This document shows positions 1 through 6,068 of a DNA stretch of 6,849 bases, piece by piece. The position numbers and the translations under genes were made by a program. This DNA is from an uncultured cyanobacterium. GTDB lineage: Bacteria > Cyanobacteriota > Vampirovibrionia > Gastranaerophilales > Gastranaerophilaceae. The stretch is taken from positions 1 to 6,849 of the forward strand of contig CAMTNN010000081.1 of assembly GCA_947073895.1 (NCBI GenBank), written 5' to 3'. Within the stretch, counting starts at the first letter, position 1; the number at the start of each line of letters is the position of its first letter. The notes below the pieces were generated by a model that ran no database searches, was not told the origin of the DNA, and saw only the letters and a program-made list of their open reading frames with translations.

Positions 1-164
1 GAAAATAAAAATATTTACATTAAGATTTAGTATTCTAATTAAGTAATTATTGATTGCATTTGGTGAAAAATTTGATGAATAAAAAAGTTATAATTAATGC
101 GAAAATAAAAATATTTACATTAAGATTTAGTATTCTAATTAAGTAATTATTGATTGCATTTGGT
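1..164. repeat. Tandem direct duplication, 100-bp period (64-bp identical copies)
   Basis: Positions 1-64 and 101-164 are identical over 64 bases. The 36 bases between them (65-100) complete a 100-bp unit. The left copy is cut by the window edge, so the duplicated tract may be longer. The duplication lies inside the ABC exporter gene, and 100 is not a multiple of 3, so each added unit shifts the reading frame by one base. Either a real duplication or an assembly artefact at a contig end would look like this. Confidence 0.9.
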
Positions 165-541
165 ATTAAAAAAGATAAAATATGTCCTTTCTTTGCAAAC
201 GGAATTTTTGTAATTGCGCTGTAGTCTCCGTTTATGAAATAGTTATTGAACTTTTTTACTAAATCTAATTCACAGTTTTTTGTAAATTCTGCTTGCAGAT
301 AATTATAGAAAATCATAAAAATGTTTTTGACAATAAAAGCTGTAATAATAAGAGTTCCTAAAATCACGGATTCTTGTTTCATTCCGTTTGAAGAAAGAAG
401 TCTGTTAATAAAAGGATAAGTTAGTGCAACACCGAAAAGCTCAAGTATCCCTACTACAAACGATAGTGCAAAGTATTTGAAAAAACTTTTTTTATCATTG
501 ATAAAGTATTTAAAAAATTTTCTCTGCCAACCTAAATCCAT
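47..541 (-). CDS. ABC exporter, N-terminal transmembrane part, frame broken by a tandem duplication
   Basis: The 164-residue product looks like the start of a fused permease/ATPase exporter of the lipid or polysaccharide flippase kind (PglK/HepA/MsbA-like). Hydrophobic helices lie at about 23-46, 57-82 and 133-159. The stretch LELFGVALTYPF (33-44) resembles the conserved first helix of such exporters. Family members are usually near 580 residues and carry a C-terminal ATPase domain, so no Walker A, signature or Walker B motif is present here. Residues 1-159 read normally. Residues 160-164 come from a second copy of a 100-bp unit read in a shifted frame, which gives a stop at 47-49. The gene is therefore frameshifted, phase-variable or misassembled at the window edge. 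No good Shine-Dalgarno sequence precedes the ATG at 541. The ABC call rests on the N-terminal pattern only, and the substrate cannot be told. Confidence 0.6.
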   Translation of the reverse strand: MDLGWQRKFFKYFINDKKSFFKYFALSFVVGILELFGVALTYPFINRLLSSNGMKQESVILGTLIITAFIVKNIFMIFYNYLQAEFTKNCELDLVKKFNNYFINGDYSAITKIPFAKKGHILSFLIPNAINNYLIRILNLNVNIFIFALIITFLFIKFFTKCNQ

Positions 542-571
542 ATCAATATACTACATTAAAAATGTTTTATA

Positions 572-580
572 TGGTATAAT
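572..580 (+). promoter_or_regulatory. Extended -10 promoter for the Bax inhibitor-like gene/rmuC/regulator operon
   Basis: TGGTATAAT is a perfect TATAAT hexamer (575-580) with the upstream TG of an extended -10 element. No good -35 hexamer sits 16-18 bases upstream, which is usual for extended -10 promoters. Transcription would begin near 587, giving a leader of about 23 bases with the ribosome binding site AGGGGAG at 595-601. The -10 is bracketed by two TATGGT hexamers (570-575 and 580-585), one helical turn apart. The region is divergent, since the ABC exporter gene starts at 541 on the other strand, but I see no convincing promoter for that gene. Confidence 0.6.
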
Positions 581-609
581 ATGGTCAAAAGAAAAGGGGA
601 GAATATTTA

Positions 610-1341
610 ATGGCAAATCCGATTTTGAATGAAAAATTTACTGAGCGTACAACTATTATTGAAGGCGCAACAATGACTGTTAATGGAACATTACAGGCAG
701 CAATGATATTGACTATGCTTGTACTTGCAGGTGCTGCATTTGTATGGCAAAGATTCAGTCTTGGTTATACTGATATTGCTATGCTGCTTACGAAAGGCGG
801 TGCAATTGCAGGGTTTGTTGCAGCGTTGATTGTTATTTTTACGAAAAATAAATATTTGACTCTTGTATATGCTCTATGCGAAGGTTTAGCGCTTGGCGGA
901 GTTTCTTTTATTTTTGAAAAAGCATTCCCGGGTATAGTTTCTCAGGCCGTTGCAGGAACTTTTGCAGCACTTATTTCAATGTTGATTTTGTATCGTGCAG
1001 GTATAATTAAGTGTACTGAAAAATTCAAAAGTGTTATTTTTATTGCAACAGCTTCAATCGCTGCGGTTTACTTGATAAACTTTATTGGTCACTTTTTCCA
1101 CTACTCTGTTCCACTAATTTCAGTAAATGATAACTCTCCGGCCGGTATTGCAGTTACTGCAGTTATTGTTGTTGTAGCGGCGCTGAATCTGATACTTGAT
1201 TTTGATTTTATTGAACGCGGTGCACAAATGATGCTTCCAAAAGACTATGAATGGTATGGTGCTTTTGGGCTTATGGTTACTATTGTTTGGTTGTATCTTG
1301 AAATCTTGAAACTATTGGCTAAAGCAAAAAGCCGCAGATAA
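610..1341 (+). CDS. Bax inhibitor-1/YccA family integral membrane protein
   Basis: This 243-residue protein matches the bacterial Bax inhibitor-1-like family (Bax1-I, PF12811 type) by pattern. An N-terminal MTVNGTLQAAMILTMLVLAG segment (22-41) is followed by about seven hydrophobic helices, at roughly 25-46, 61-77, 82-103, 108-127, 139-160, 178-196 and 214-236. Landmarks are the YALCEGLALGG helix (87-97), FPGIVSQAVAGTF (106-118), the acidic LDFDFIERGA motif (196-205) and the closing EWYGAFGLMVTIVWLYLEIL (214-233). The acidic residues D197 and D199 lie where the related BsYetJ has acidic residues implicated in a pH-sensitive calcium leak. Transport function here is an inference, and the role in bacteria is poorly defined. 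Start: ATG preceded by AGGGGAG eight bases upstream. It is the first gene of a three-gene block, with rmuC 18 bp downstream. Confidence 0.88.
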   Translation: MANPILNEKFTERTTIIEGATMTVNGTLQAAMILTMLVLAGAAFVWQRFSLGYTDIAMLLTKGGAIAGFVAALIVIFTKNKYLTLVYALCEGLALGGVSFIFEKAFPGIVSQAVAGTFAALISMLILYRAGIIKCTEKFKSVIFIATASIAAVYLINFIGHFFHYSVPLISVNDNSPAGIAVTAVIVVVAALNLILDFDFIERGAQMMLPKDYEWYGAFGLMVTIVWLYLEILKLLAKAKSRR

Positions 1342-1347
1342 TTTTTT

Positions 1348-1354
1348 AAGGAAG
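1348..1354 (+). promoter_or_regulatory. Ribosome binding site of rmuC
   Basis: AAGGAAG lies 5 bases before the ATG at 1360, in the 18-bp gap after the Bax inhibitor-like gene. It fixes the rmuC start. The gap has no room for a separate promoter or terminator, which supports co-transcription. Confidence 0.7.
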
Positions 1355-1359
1355 TAAAA

Positions 1360-2553
1360 ATGATTTTAACAGCTGTAATTTCGTTTATATTAGGTTCTGT
1401 AATTGCAACTCTAATAGGATATCTTGTTTATTCAAAAAAAGCTCTTGCGGCTAAAGAAGAATTGATTAAGCTCAGAGCGAAAATCGAAACATCTGAGTCT
1501 CTGCATGATATTATTAAACGAGATTTTGTTCAGCTTGCTAATGAAACAATCAAAAACGAGCAGGAAGATTTAAGAAAACAAAACCGCGAGACACTCGAAG
1601 AAAAACTCTTACCGCTTACAAAGGAACTCGGTGAATTCAAGCAGAAAGTTGAACACTTTAACCTTAAAGGGGTGGAAAATACTACAAAAATAGTTGAACA
1701 AATCGGAAACCTTGAAAAAAACAATAAAGTTATAGAACAGGAAGCTAAAAACCTTGTTGAAGCTTTAACTAAAAACCAGAATACAAAAGGTTCTTACGGT
1801 GAAAATCTTCTTGACACTATTTTGCAGTCTTGCGGAATGCAGGAAGGGGTTCATTATTCAAAACAGTTTGTGACTCAATCTGCAAGTCTTAAAGATAACG
1901 AACTTCATACAATAAGACCTGATGTTGTAATTAATCTACCTGATAACAGACATTTGATTATTGATTCTAAAGTTACTCTTACAAGCTATCTTGATTATAT
2001 TGAAGATAAATCAAAACTTAATGAATTTAAGTCGGAAGTTAAAAAACGAATTGTAGATTTGGCGAACAAAAATTATCAGAATGCCGGTGATTTATCTCAG
2101 CCTGATTTTGTTCTAATGTACATGCCTGTTGAGTCTTCGGTTAATATGATTTATGAAGATACGGATTTGATTACTCAGGCTTATAAAGCTAATATTATTA
2201 TTGTTGGTACAGCTTCTCTTTTAACGGCTATAAGACTTGTAAATCAATTAACTGCTCAGCAGAAGCAGCGTGAAAGTATTAATCAAATTGTAAACGCAGG
2301 AAGTAATCTGTATGATACTTTTGTTCAGTTCTGTGAAGACTTGATTGATGTTCAGAAACGTATGGATGATGTTTCATCTAAGCTTACTAAAACAATTAAC
2401 AGATTTAGACGTGGCAATAAAAATAAACCGAGCTTGTTTTCTCAAGTTAATGCGCTTAAAGAGTTTGGAATTAATTCTGTTAAGGAAATTCCTGCTCAGT
2501 TAATGGAAGAGGTTGAAGACAAAGAATTAGACGGAGTTTTTGCAAATGACTAA
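1360..2553 (+). CDS. rmuC: RmuC family DNA recombination-limiting protein
   Basis: The 397-residue product is a complete RmuC family protein (PF02646). One N-terminal membrane anchor (about 2-24) is followed by a long charged helical, probably coiled-coil stretch (about 28-140). The conserved core then starts with KGSYGENLLDTILQSCGMQEGVHYSKQ-type sequence (143-169) and continues with IRPDVVINLPDNRHLIIDSKV (185-205) and PDFVLMYMPVESSVNMIYED (248-267). It ends at IIIVGTASLLTAIRLVNQL (279-297) and LYDTFVQF (317-324). E148, D188 and D202-x-K204 form an arrangement like a PD-(D/E)xK nuclease site, consistent with the nuclease-like fold proposed for RmuC. In E. coli, rmuC reduces recombination at inverted repeats; the biochemical activity is not well established. 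The C-terminal 50 residues are variable. The stop codon overlaps the start of the response regulator by 8 bases, pointing to translational coupling. Confidence 0.93.
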   Translation: MILTAVISFILGSVIATLIGYLVYSKKALAAKEELIKLRAKIETSESLHDIIKRDFVQLANETIKNEQEDLRKQNRETLEEKLLPLTKELGEFKQKVEHFNLKGVENTTKIVEQIGNLEKNNKVIEQEAKNLVEALTKNQNTKGSYGENLLDTILQSCGMQEGVHYSKQFVTQSASLKDNELHTIRPDVVINLPDNRHLIIDSKVTLTSYLDYIEDKSKLNEFKSEVKKRIVDLANKNYQNAGDLSQPDFVLMYMPVESSVNMIYEDTDLITQAYKANIIIVGTASLLTAIRLVNQLTAQQKQRESINQIVNAGSNLYDTFVQFCEDLIDVQKRMDDVSSKLTKTINRFRRGNKNKPSLFSQVNALKEFGINSVKEIPAQLMEEVEDKELDGVFAND

Positions 2554-3241
2554 AATTCTTGTTGTGGATGATGATTTTGCAATAAATGAATTGATAAAAA
2601 TTAACCTTGAACTTCAAGGTTATGAAGTAATTCAAGCTTTTAACGGTACAGAGGGTTTTGCTCTGGCAAAACAGGAGCATCCTGAGCTGATTGTTCTTGA
2701 TGTTATGATGCCGGAAGTTGACGGTTATACCGTGGCGCAAAGAGTTCGTCAAGCTGATGAGATTGCAGAAACTCCTATTATTATGCTTACAGCGTTATCT
2801 GAGCTCAAAGATAAGGTTGCAGGATTTGATATAGGAGTAGATGATTATTTGACCAAACCGTTTGAACCGGAAGAGCTTGTTGTGAGAGTGAGAGCACTTT
2901 TAAAACGTGTAAACAGTATTCCAAAAACATCAGCCGTTAGAGATTTGCTGACTTATAAAGAAATAACTCTTCTTCCTGAAACATTCAGTGTTCAGATTAA
3001 TGATAAAGTTCAAAAACTAACTCCAATTGAGTTTGATATTTTTAATCTCTTATTCCAGAACCATGGAAATATGGTGCCTGCATCACGTTTGTTGAAAGAG
3101 GTTTGGGGGTATGAACCCGATGATAGTGTAGAAACTATAAGAGTTCATATAAGACATTTAAGAAGTAAAATAGATAAAATTGCCGATGGTAAAAAATATA
3201 TTGAAACTATTTATGGTGGTGGATATAAGTTAAATGTATAA
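2546..3241 (+). CDS. OmpR/PhoB-type response regulator, RpaA-like
   Basis: This is a 231-residue two-domain transcription regulator. The receiver domain (about 3-118) has the acidic cluster D8-D9-D10, the phospho-acceptor D52 in LIVLDVMMP, T81 in MLTA and K103 in LTKPFEPEEL. The winged-helix DNA-binding domain (about 132-231) contains KLTPIEFDIFNLL, the recognition-helix region VETIRVHIRHLRSKI and the closing wing YIETIYGGGYKL. From memory it resembles cyanobacterial RpaA along its length, including NLE..GY, KV.GFD.G.DDYLTKPFE, RVRALLKR...IP and EVWGY.PDD..ETIRVHIRHLR. Start choice: ATG at 2546 has GGAG (2533-2536) nine bases upstream. The in-frame TTG at 2540 is only 3 bases from that site and is less likely. 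No histidine kinase is present nearby, so it is an orphan regulator here. It is probably co-transcribed with rmuC, overlapping it by 8 bases. Confidence 0.93.
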   Translation: MTKILVVDDDFAINELIKINLELQGYEVIQAFNGTEGFALAKQEHPELIVLDVMMPEVDGYTVAQRVRQADEIAETPIIMLTALSELKDKVAGFDIGVDDYLTKPFEPEELVVRVRALLKRVNSIPKTSAVRDLLTYKEITLLPETFSVQINDKVQKLTPIEFDIFNLLFQNHGNMVPASRLLKEVWGYEPDDSVETIRVHIRHLRSKIDKIADGKKYIETIYGGGYKLNV

Positions 3242-3246
3242 AGAAA

Positions 3247-3275
3247 ACCCTGCACAAAATGCAGGGTAAATTTTT
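3247..3275. terminator. Rho-independent terminator, probably bidirectional
   Basis: ACCCTGCA (3247-3254) and TGCAGGGT (3260-3267) form a perfect 8-bp stem with a 5-base loop, beginning 5 bases after the regulator's stop codon. On the plus strand it is followed by AAATTTTT. On the minus strand the same stem is followed directly by TTTTCTTT, a better uridine tract. It can therefore end both the rmuC/regulator transcript and the transcript of the convergent 80-residue gene. Confidence 0.8.
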
Positions 3276-3344
3276 GTAAGATGTAAGATAGTTATATAAG
3301 AGAGTTGTGTTGCACATAGATTTTAGTCGACGTGCATATCTTTT

Positions 3345-3587
3345 TTATACTGCTTCGGTTTGAACATATTTAGCTGATTTAGCTACAACACCGTAGCAGA
3401 CCATTGTTAATCTGTTATTCAATGCTAACATTGTTTTGTAAGTATTAGCACTTGCTGCCATTGCTCCAAGCATATCGTCTGCGGAAACTCTTGATACTAA
3501 TGCTTCTGAATCGTGGTTATCAACTTTTTCTTGTGCATATTTTTCTACTAATAATTTGTCGATGAAATCTCTTGCGCCAATTGCCAT
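3345..3587 (-). CDS. Uncharacterised 80-residue protein, probably well expressed
   Basis: I do not recognise a family with confidence. The product is soluble-looking and probably mostly helical. Residues 4-21 are charged and amphipathic (ARDFIDKLLVEKYAQEKV), an acidic linker lies at 23-29, and residues 36-75 form a long Ala/Met-rich helical stretch containing DDMLGAMAAS and NNRLTMVCYGVV. There is no signal peptide or clear membrane helix and a single Cys (C64). The start is certain: AAGGAGAG lies 7 bases before the ATG, one of the best ribosome binding sites in the window. Codon choice is uniform for an AT-rich genome (five of seven Leu are TTA, and most Ala are GCA). With its own leader and terminator hairpin, this suggests high expression. 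The 36-68 region loosely resembles the C-terminal half of flagellar FliE or secretion inner-rod proteins, but that is a weak pattern match. Confidence 0.8.
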   Translation of the reverse strand: MAIGARDFIDKLLVEKYAQEKVDNHDSEALVSRVSADDMLGAMAASANTYKTMLALNNRLTMVCYGVVAKSAKYVQTEAV

Positions 3588-3594
3588 AATGTTA

Positions 3595-3602
3595 CTCTCC
3601 TT
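3595..3602 (-). promoter_or_regulatory. Strong ribosome binding site of the 80-residue gene
   Basis: Read on the minus strand, AAGGAGAG stands 7 bases before the ATG at 3587. It is close to the ideal anti-Shine-Dalgarno match and stronger than the sites of the other genes here. Confidence 0.75.
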
Positions 3603-3617
3603 ATTTTTTACTATCTT

Positions 3618-3637
3618 TCAGACTTTGTTATGTCTGA
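3618..3637. promoter_or_regulatory. Inverted repeat in the leader of the 80-residue gene
   Basis: TCAGAC (3618-3623) and GTCTGA (3632-3637) form a perfect 6-bp inverted repeat with an 8-base spacer. It is followed, toward the gene, by an A-rich tract and then the ribosome binding site. No uridine run follows it on the minus strand, so it does not look like a terminator for comEC. It could be an mRNA 5' stem-loop or an operator next to the AT-rich TATATA stretch at 3642-3647, which may be a -10 without a clear -35. Confidence 0.35.
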
Positions 3638-3683
3638 TGTATATATAAAGTATTTCACATTTAAAAAATTGACTTTTTTGCTT

Positions 3684-6068
3684 CTAATTGTTAAGTTTTG
3701 TAAACTTGCGTTTCTTGATGTTATAGTCCAGGATGCTTGTACCGCGCTTATTTACGTATATTTTAATTGCATTATTTATGTCGGTTCTGAGTATGGTTGA
3801 TTGTTCTAAAATTTTCAACGTGTAAGTAGAAGGATGACCGAATTTATTCTCTCCTACGGAAATTATTGAGTATTTTGGATTCAAATATTGCATGATATCT
3901 TTGTCAATAACGCCGTTTGCACCGTGATGCGGAACTTTTAAGACGGTAATGTTTCGGGGAATATGTTTTAAAGAAGCTTTGAGGCCTTTAACCCCGGCAT
4001 CACCGGTGAAGAGCATTGAAAAATCGTTGTAGTTTAGTAATGTCAAAATAGAATTATCATTATCATCTTTCCCGCCGGTTAAAATATAGTTTGTGAGTTT
4101 TAATCCTGATTTGTCATAAACAGTTTGGTTGTTAGATGCAAGAACAACGTTGACTCCTTTTTCTTCTGCTATTTTATAGATATATTTTGCAGCATTGGAT
4201 TTGTGATTCAAATCATTGAGATAAATTGTTTCCACATTTACCCCTTTCATTAAATCAACTGCACCGCCGCAATGGTCATTATCAAAGTGAGTGATGATTA
4301 TTGTGTTAATATGTTTAATTCCGCGGTCTTTAAGATATTTTAGAACAATTATTTCGGCTTGAGATTTGCCGCCTTTGTAACCGTTCTTGCCCGTGTCTAT
4401 CATTATGTATTCATTGACAGGAGTTTTGATTAAGAAACAATCGGCGTTTCCAACGTCGAATGCTGTAATTTCCAGATTGTTATTTCTTATAGGAATAAGA
4501 GTAAGCAGTAAAAGTGCAAGAAGAATTCCTGCTGTTTTCAACATTGGGATAATTCGGATTTTTCTTAAAGCGGAAGTTATGCAAAGCAAAATCCCATAGT
4601 ATAAAAGAATTTGGAAAACATTCGGGTGGGTTGTCTGCATAGTAGCGTGTGCCATTGTGCCCCAGAAATCTGAAATATTTACAAGAATTGTGAGAAGTGG
4701 ATTTAGGATAAAATCGAATATTCTGCATACCAAATCTGCAATTGGTCTTATCATTGATAAAAGTGAACTTACAAAGCCGCCAAAACTTATAACCATTAGA
4801 ATTGGTACGCTCATAATGTTAGCAAATACGGAATACAAACTAATATTGCTGAAATAAAATATTTGAATAGGAATTACCCAAAGTTGAGCAATAATAGGTA
4901 TTGCAATTGTACCTGCCATAAAGTTTTTGAATTTGTTCTTGAATACCGGAATAATCGGTGCCATTACTAAAATACCAAAGGTTACAATAAATGAGAGTTG
5001 AAATCCGACATCGTTAATAAATAGTGGATTATATAGAAGCATTAATAATGCAACAAAAGATAGCAGAGAAATACTATGTGCGTCGCGGTCAATGAGTTTA
5101 CCGACCAGCACAAACAGGAGCATAAATGTCGCTCTGATTACGGATGCGCCTAATCCTGTCATAAGAGAATAAATAACAACCATTACCATACCCAGAGCTA
5201 CTTTCACTTTGAAAGGGGTTTTGAAAACGGACATAAACATAAAGAAAAACGAATATATAAATGCCACATTCATACCAGATGCTGCAAGAATATGCAAAAG
5301 ACCTGAATTAATAAAAGATTGTTTGATATCTTTAGGCGGAGAAACTGCATCATCACCGAATACAATACCACCTAAAATTTCAAGATTAGGGGTTTTAAGA
5401 TATTTTGAGTGAACAGCAATAATATCTTCTCTAAAGTTGTTGATTTTCTGCATTGAACGTTCTTTTATAGTCGGAGTGTGTTCAATAACTTTATAAAATT
5501 TTGCATAAAATACAGCATTTGCGTTGTGGTTTCTCAAATAATTACCGTAATCGAATTGAGACGGATTGCCTGCTTTAAACGGAGCAGAAAGTCTTCCTGT
5601 CAAAACACAGGAATTATATAATTTCAGTCCGTCAAAATTTTCAGATTCCGCAGGATTATATGTTACAAAGACTTTTTCATTCTTAAATTCTTTTTCTGTT
5701 GAACCGAATTTTATTTTGTCGACTCTAAAGAAAAATTTGGGTTTATTTTCTGCCTGACCCTGTGGAATTGAAATAATTGTACCTGTGATTTCGGAATTAA
5801 CCGGAGCAATATTGAGCAATTCGTCGATATCTTTGAGTCTTAAAGACGTGTTAATAGTGCCGATATAGAAAATTAAAGTCAGAACAAGCAGATATTTTAT
5901 AGGTAAAATATCTTTCAAAATAAGAATAATCATTACTATCGTTAAAATTATTGAAAACAAAATCAAATTGTTTGATAGTGTAGCAAAAACAGCAAGCATA
6001 TAAACGCTTGCCGTTATTAGCATAAGTATATTTTTATTTTGTGATAGTTCTAACAAGATATTTTTCAA
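3684..6068 (-). CDS. comEC: ComEC/Rec2 family DNA uptake channel protein
   Basis: At 794 residues this is full length for ComEC, the inner-membrane channel that brings single-stranded DNA into the cytoplasm during natural transformation. Three parts appear in order: N-terminal helices (about 12-75) with a soluble DUF4131/OB-like region (about 80-195); the Competence channel domain (about 228-500) with SGLLHILAASGMNVAF (255-270) and GLGASVIRATFML (305-317); and a C-terminal metallo-beta-lactamase-like domain (about 532-770). The last part has FDVGNADCFLI (537-547), MIDTG (556-560), the metal-binding THFDNDHCGG (593-602: H594, D596, D598, H599), FTGDAG (687-692), VPHHGA (712-717) and FGHPS (743-747). 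The likely nuclease residues are all present, so it looks active. The start is TTG at 6066-6068, overlapping the kdsC stop as TTGA, with GAAGGT about 8 bases upstream. No other competence genes are in view. Confidence 0.95.
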   Translation of the reverse strand: MKNILLELSQNKNILMLITASVYMLAVFATLSNNLILFSIILTIVMIILILKDILPIKYLLVLTLIFYIGTINTSLRLKDIDELLNIAPVNSEITGTIISIPQGQAENKPKFFFRVDKIKFGSTEKEFKNEKVFVTYNPAESENFDGLKLYNSCVLTGRLSAPFKAGNPSQFDYGNYLRNHNANAVFYAKFYKVIEHTPTIKERSMQKINNFREDIIAVHSKYLKTPNLEILGGIVFGDDAVSPPKDIKQSFINSGLLHILAASGMNVAFIYSFFFMFMSVFKTPFKVKVALGMVMVVIYSLMTGLGASVIRATFMLLFVLVGKLIDRDAHSISLLSFVALLMLLYNPLFINDVGFQLSFIVTFGILVMAPIIPVFKNKFKNFMAGTIAIPIIAQLWVIPIQIFYFSNISLYSVFANIMSVPILMVISFGGFVSSLLSMIRPIADLVCRIFDFILNPLLTILVNISDFWGTMAHATMQTTHPNVFQILLYYGILLCITSALRKIRIIPMLKTAGILLALLLLTLIPIRNNNLEITAFDVGNADCFLIKTPVNEYIMIDTGKNGYKGGKSQAEIIVLKYLKDRGIKHINTIIITHFDNDHCGGAVDLMKGVNVETIYLNDLNHKSNAAKYIYKIAEEKGVNVVLASNNQTVYDKSGLKLTNYILTGGKDDNDNSILTLLNYNDFSMLFTGDAGVKGLKASLKHIPRNITVLKVPHHGANGVIDKDIMQYLNPKYSIISVGENKFGHPSTYTLKILEQSTILRTDINNAIKIYVNKRGTSILDYNIKKRKFTKLNN

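Noticed and set aside
1..164. CRISPR-like array from the spaced 64-bp repeats
   Set aside because: There are only two copies, the repeat is too long, and the unit lies within a coding sequence and contains the exporter's own codons.
2540..2545. TTG start for the response regulator two codons before the ATG
   Set aside because: GGAG is only 3 bases from the TTG but 9 from the ATG, and response regulators typically begin just before KILVVDD.
2480..2752. 90-codon open frame on the minus strand across the rmuC/regulator junction
   Set aside because: It lies antisense to two well supported genes, has no ribosome binding site that I can see, and its product has no domain-like pattern.
3311..3336. 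TGCAC/GTGCA pairing as a second terminator
   Set aside because: Only 5 bp of stem with a 16-base loop; the 3247-3267 hairpin is far stronger.
4480..4728. 82-codon minus-strand frame inside comEC, and short plus-strand frames at 4387, 4657, 5209 and 5566
   Set aside because: All lie inside the strongly supported comEC frame and read as shadows with no independent start signals.
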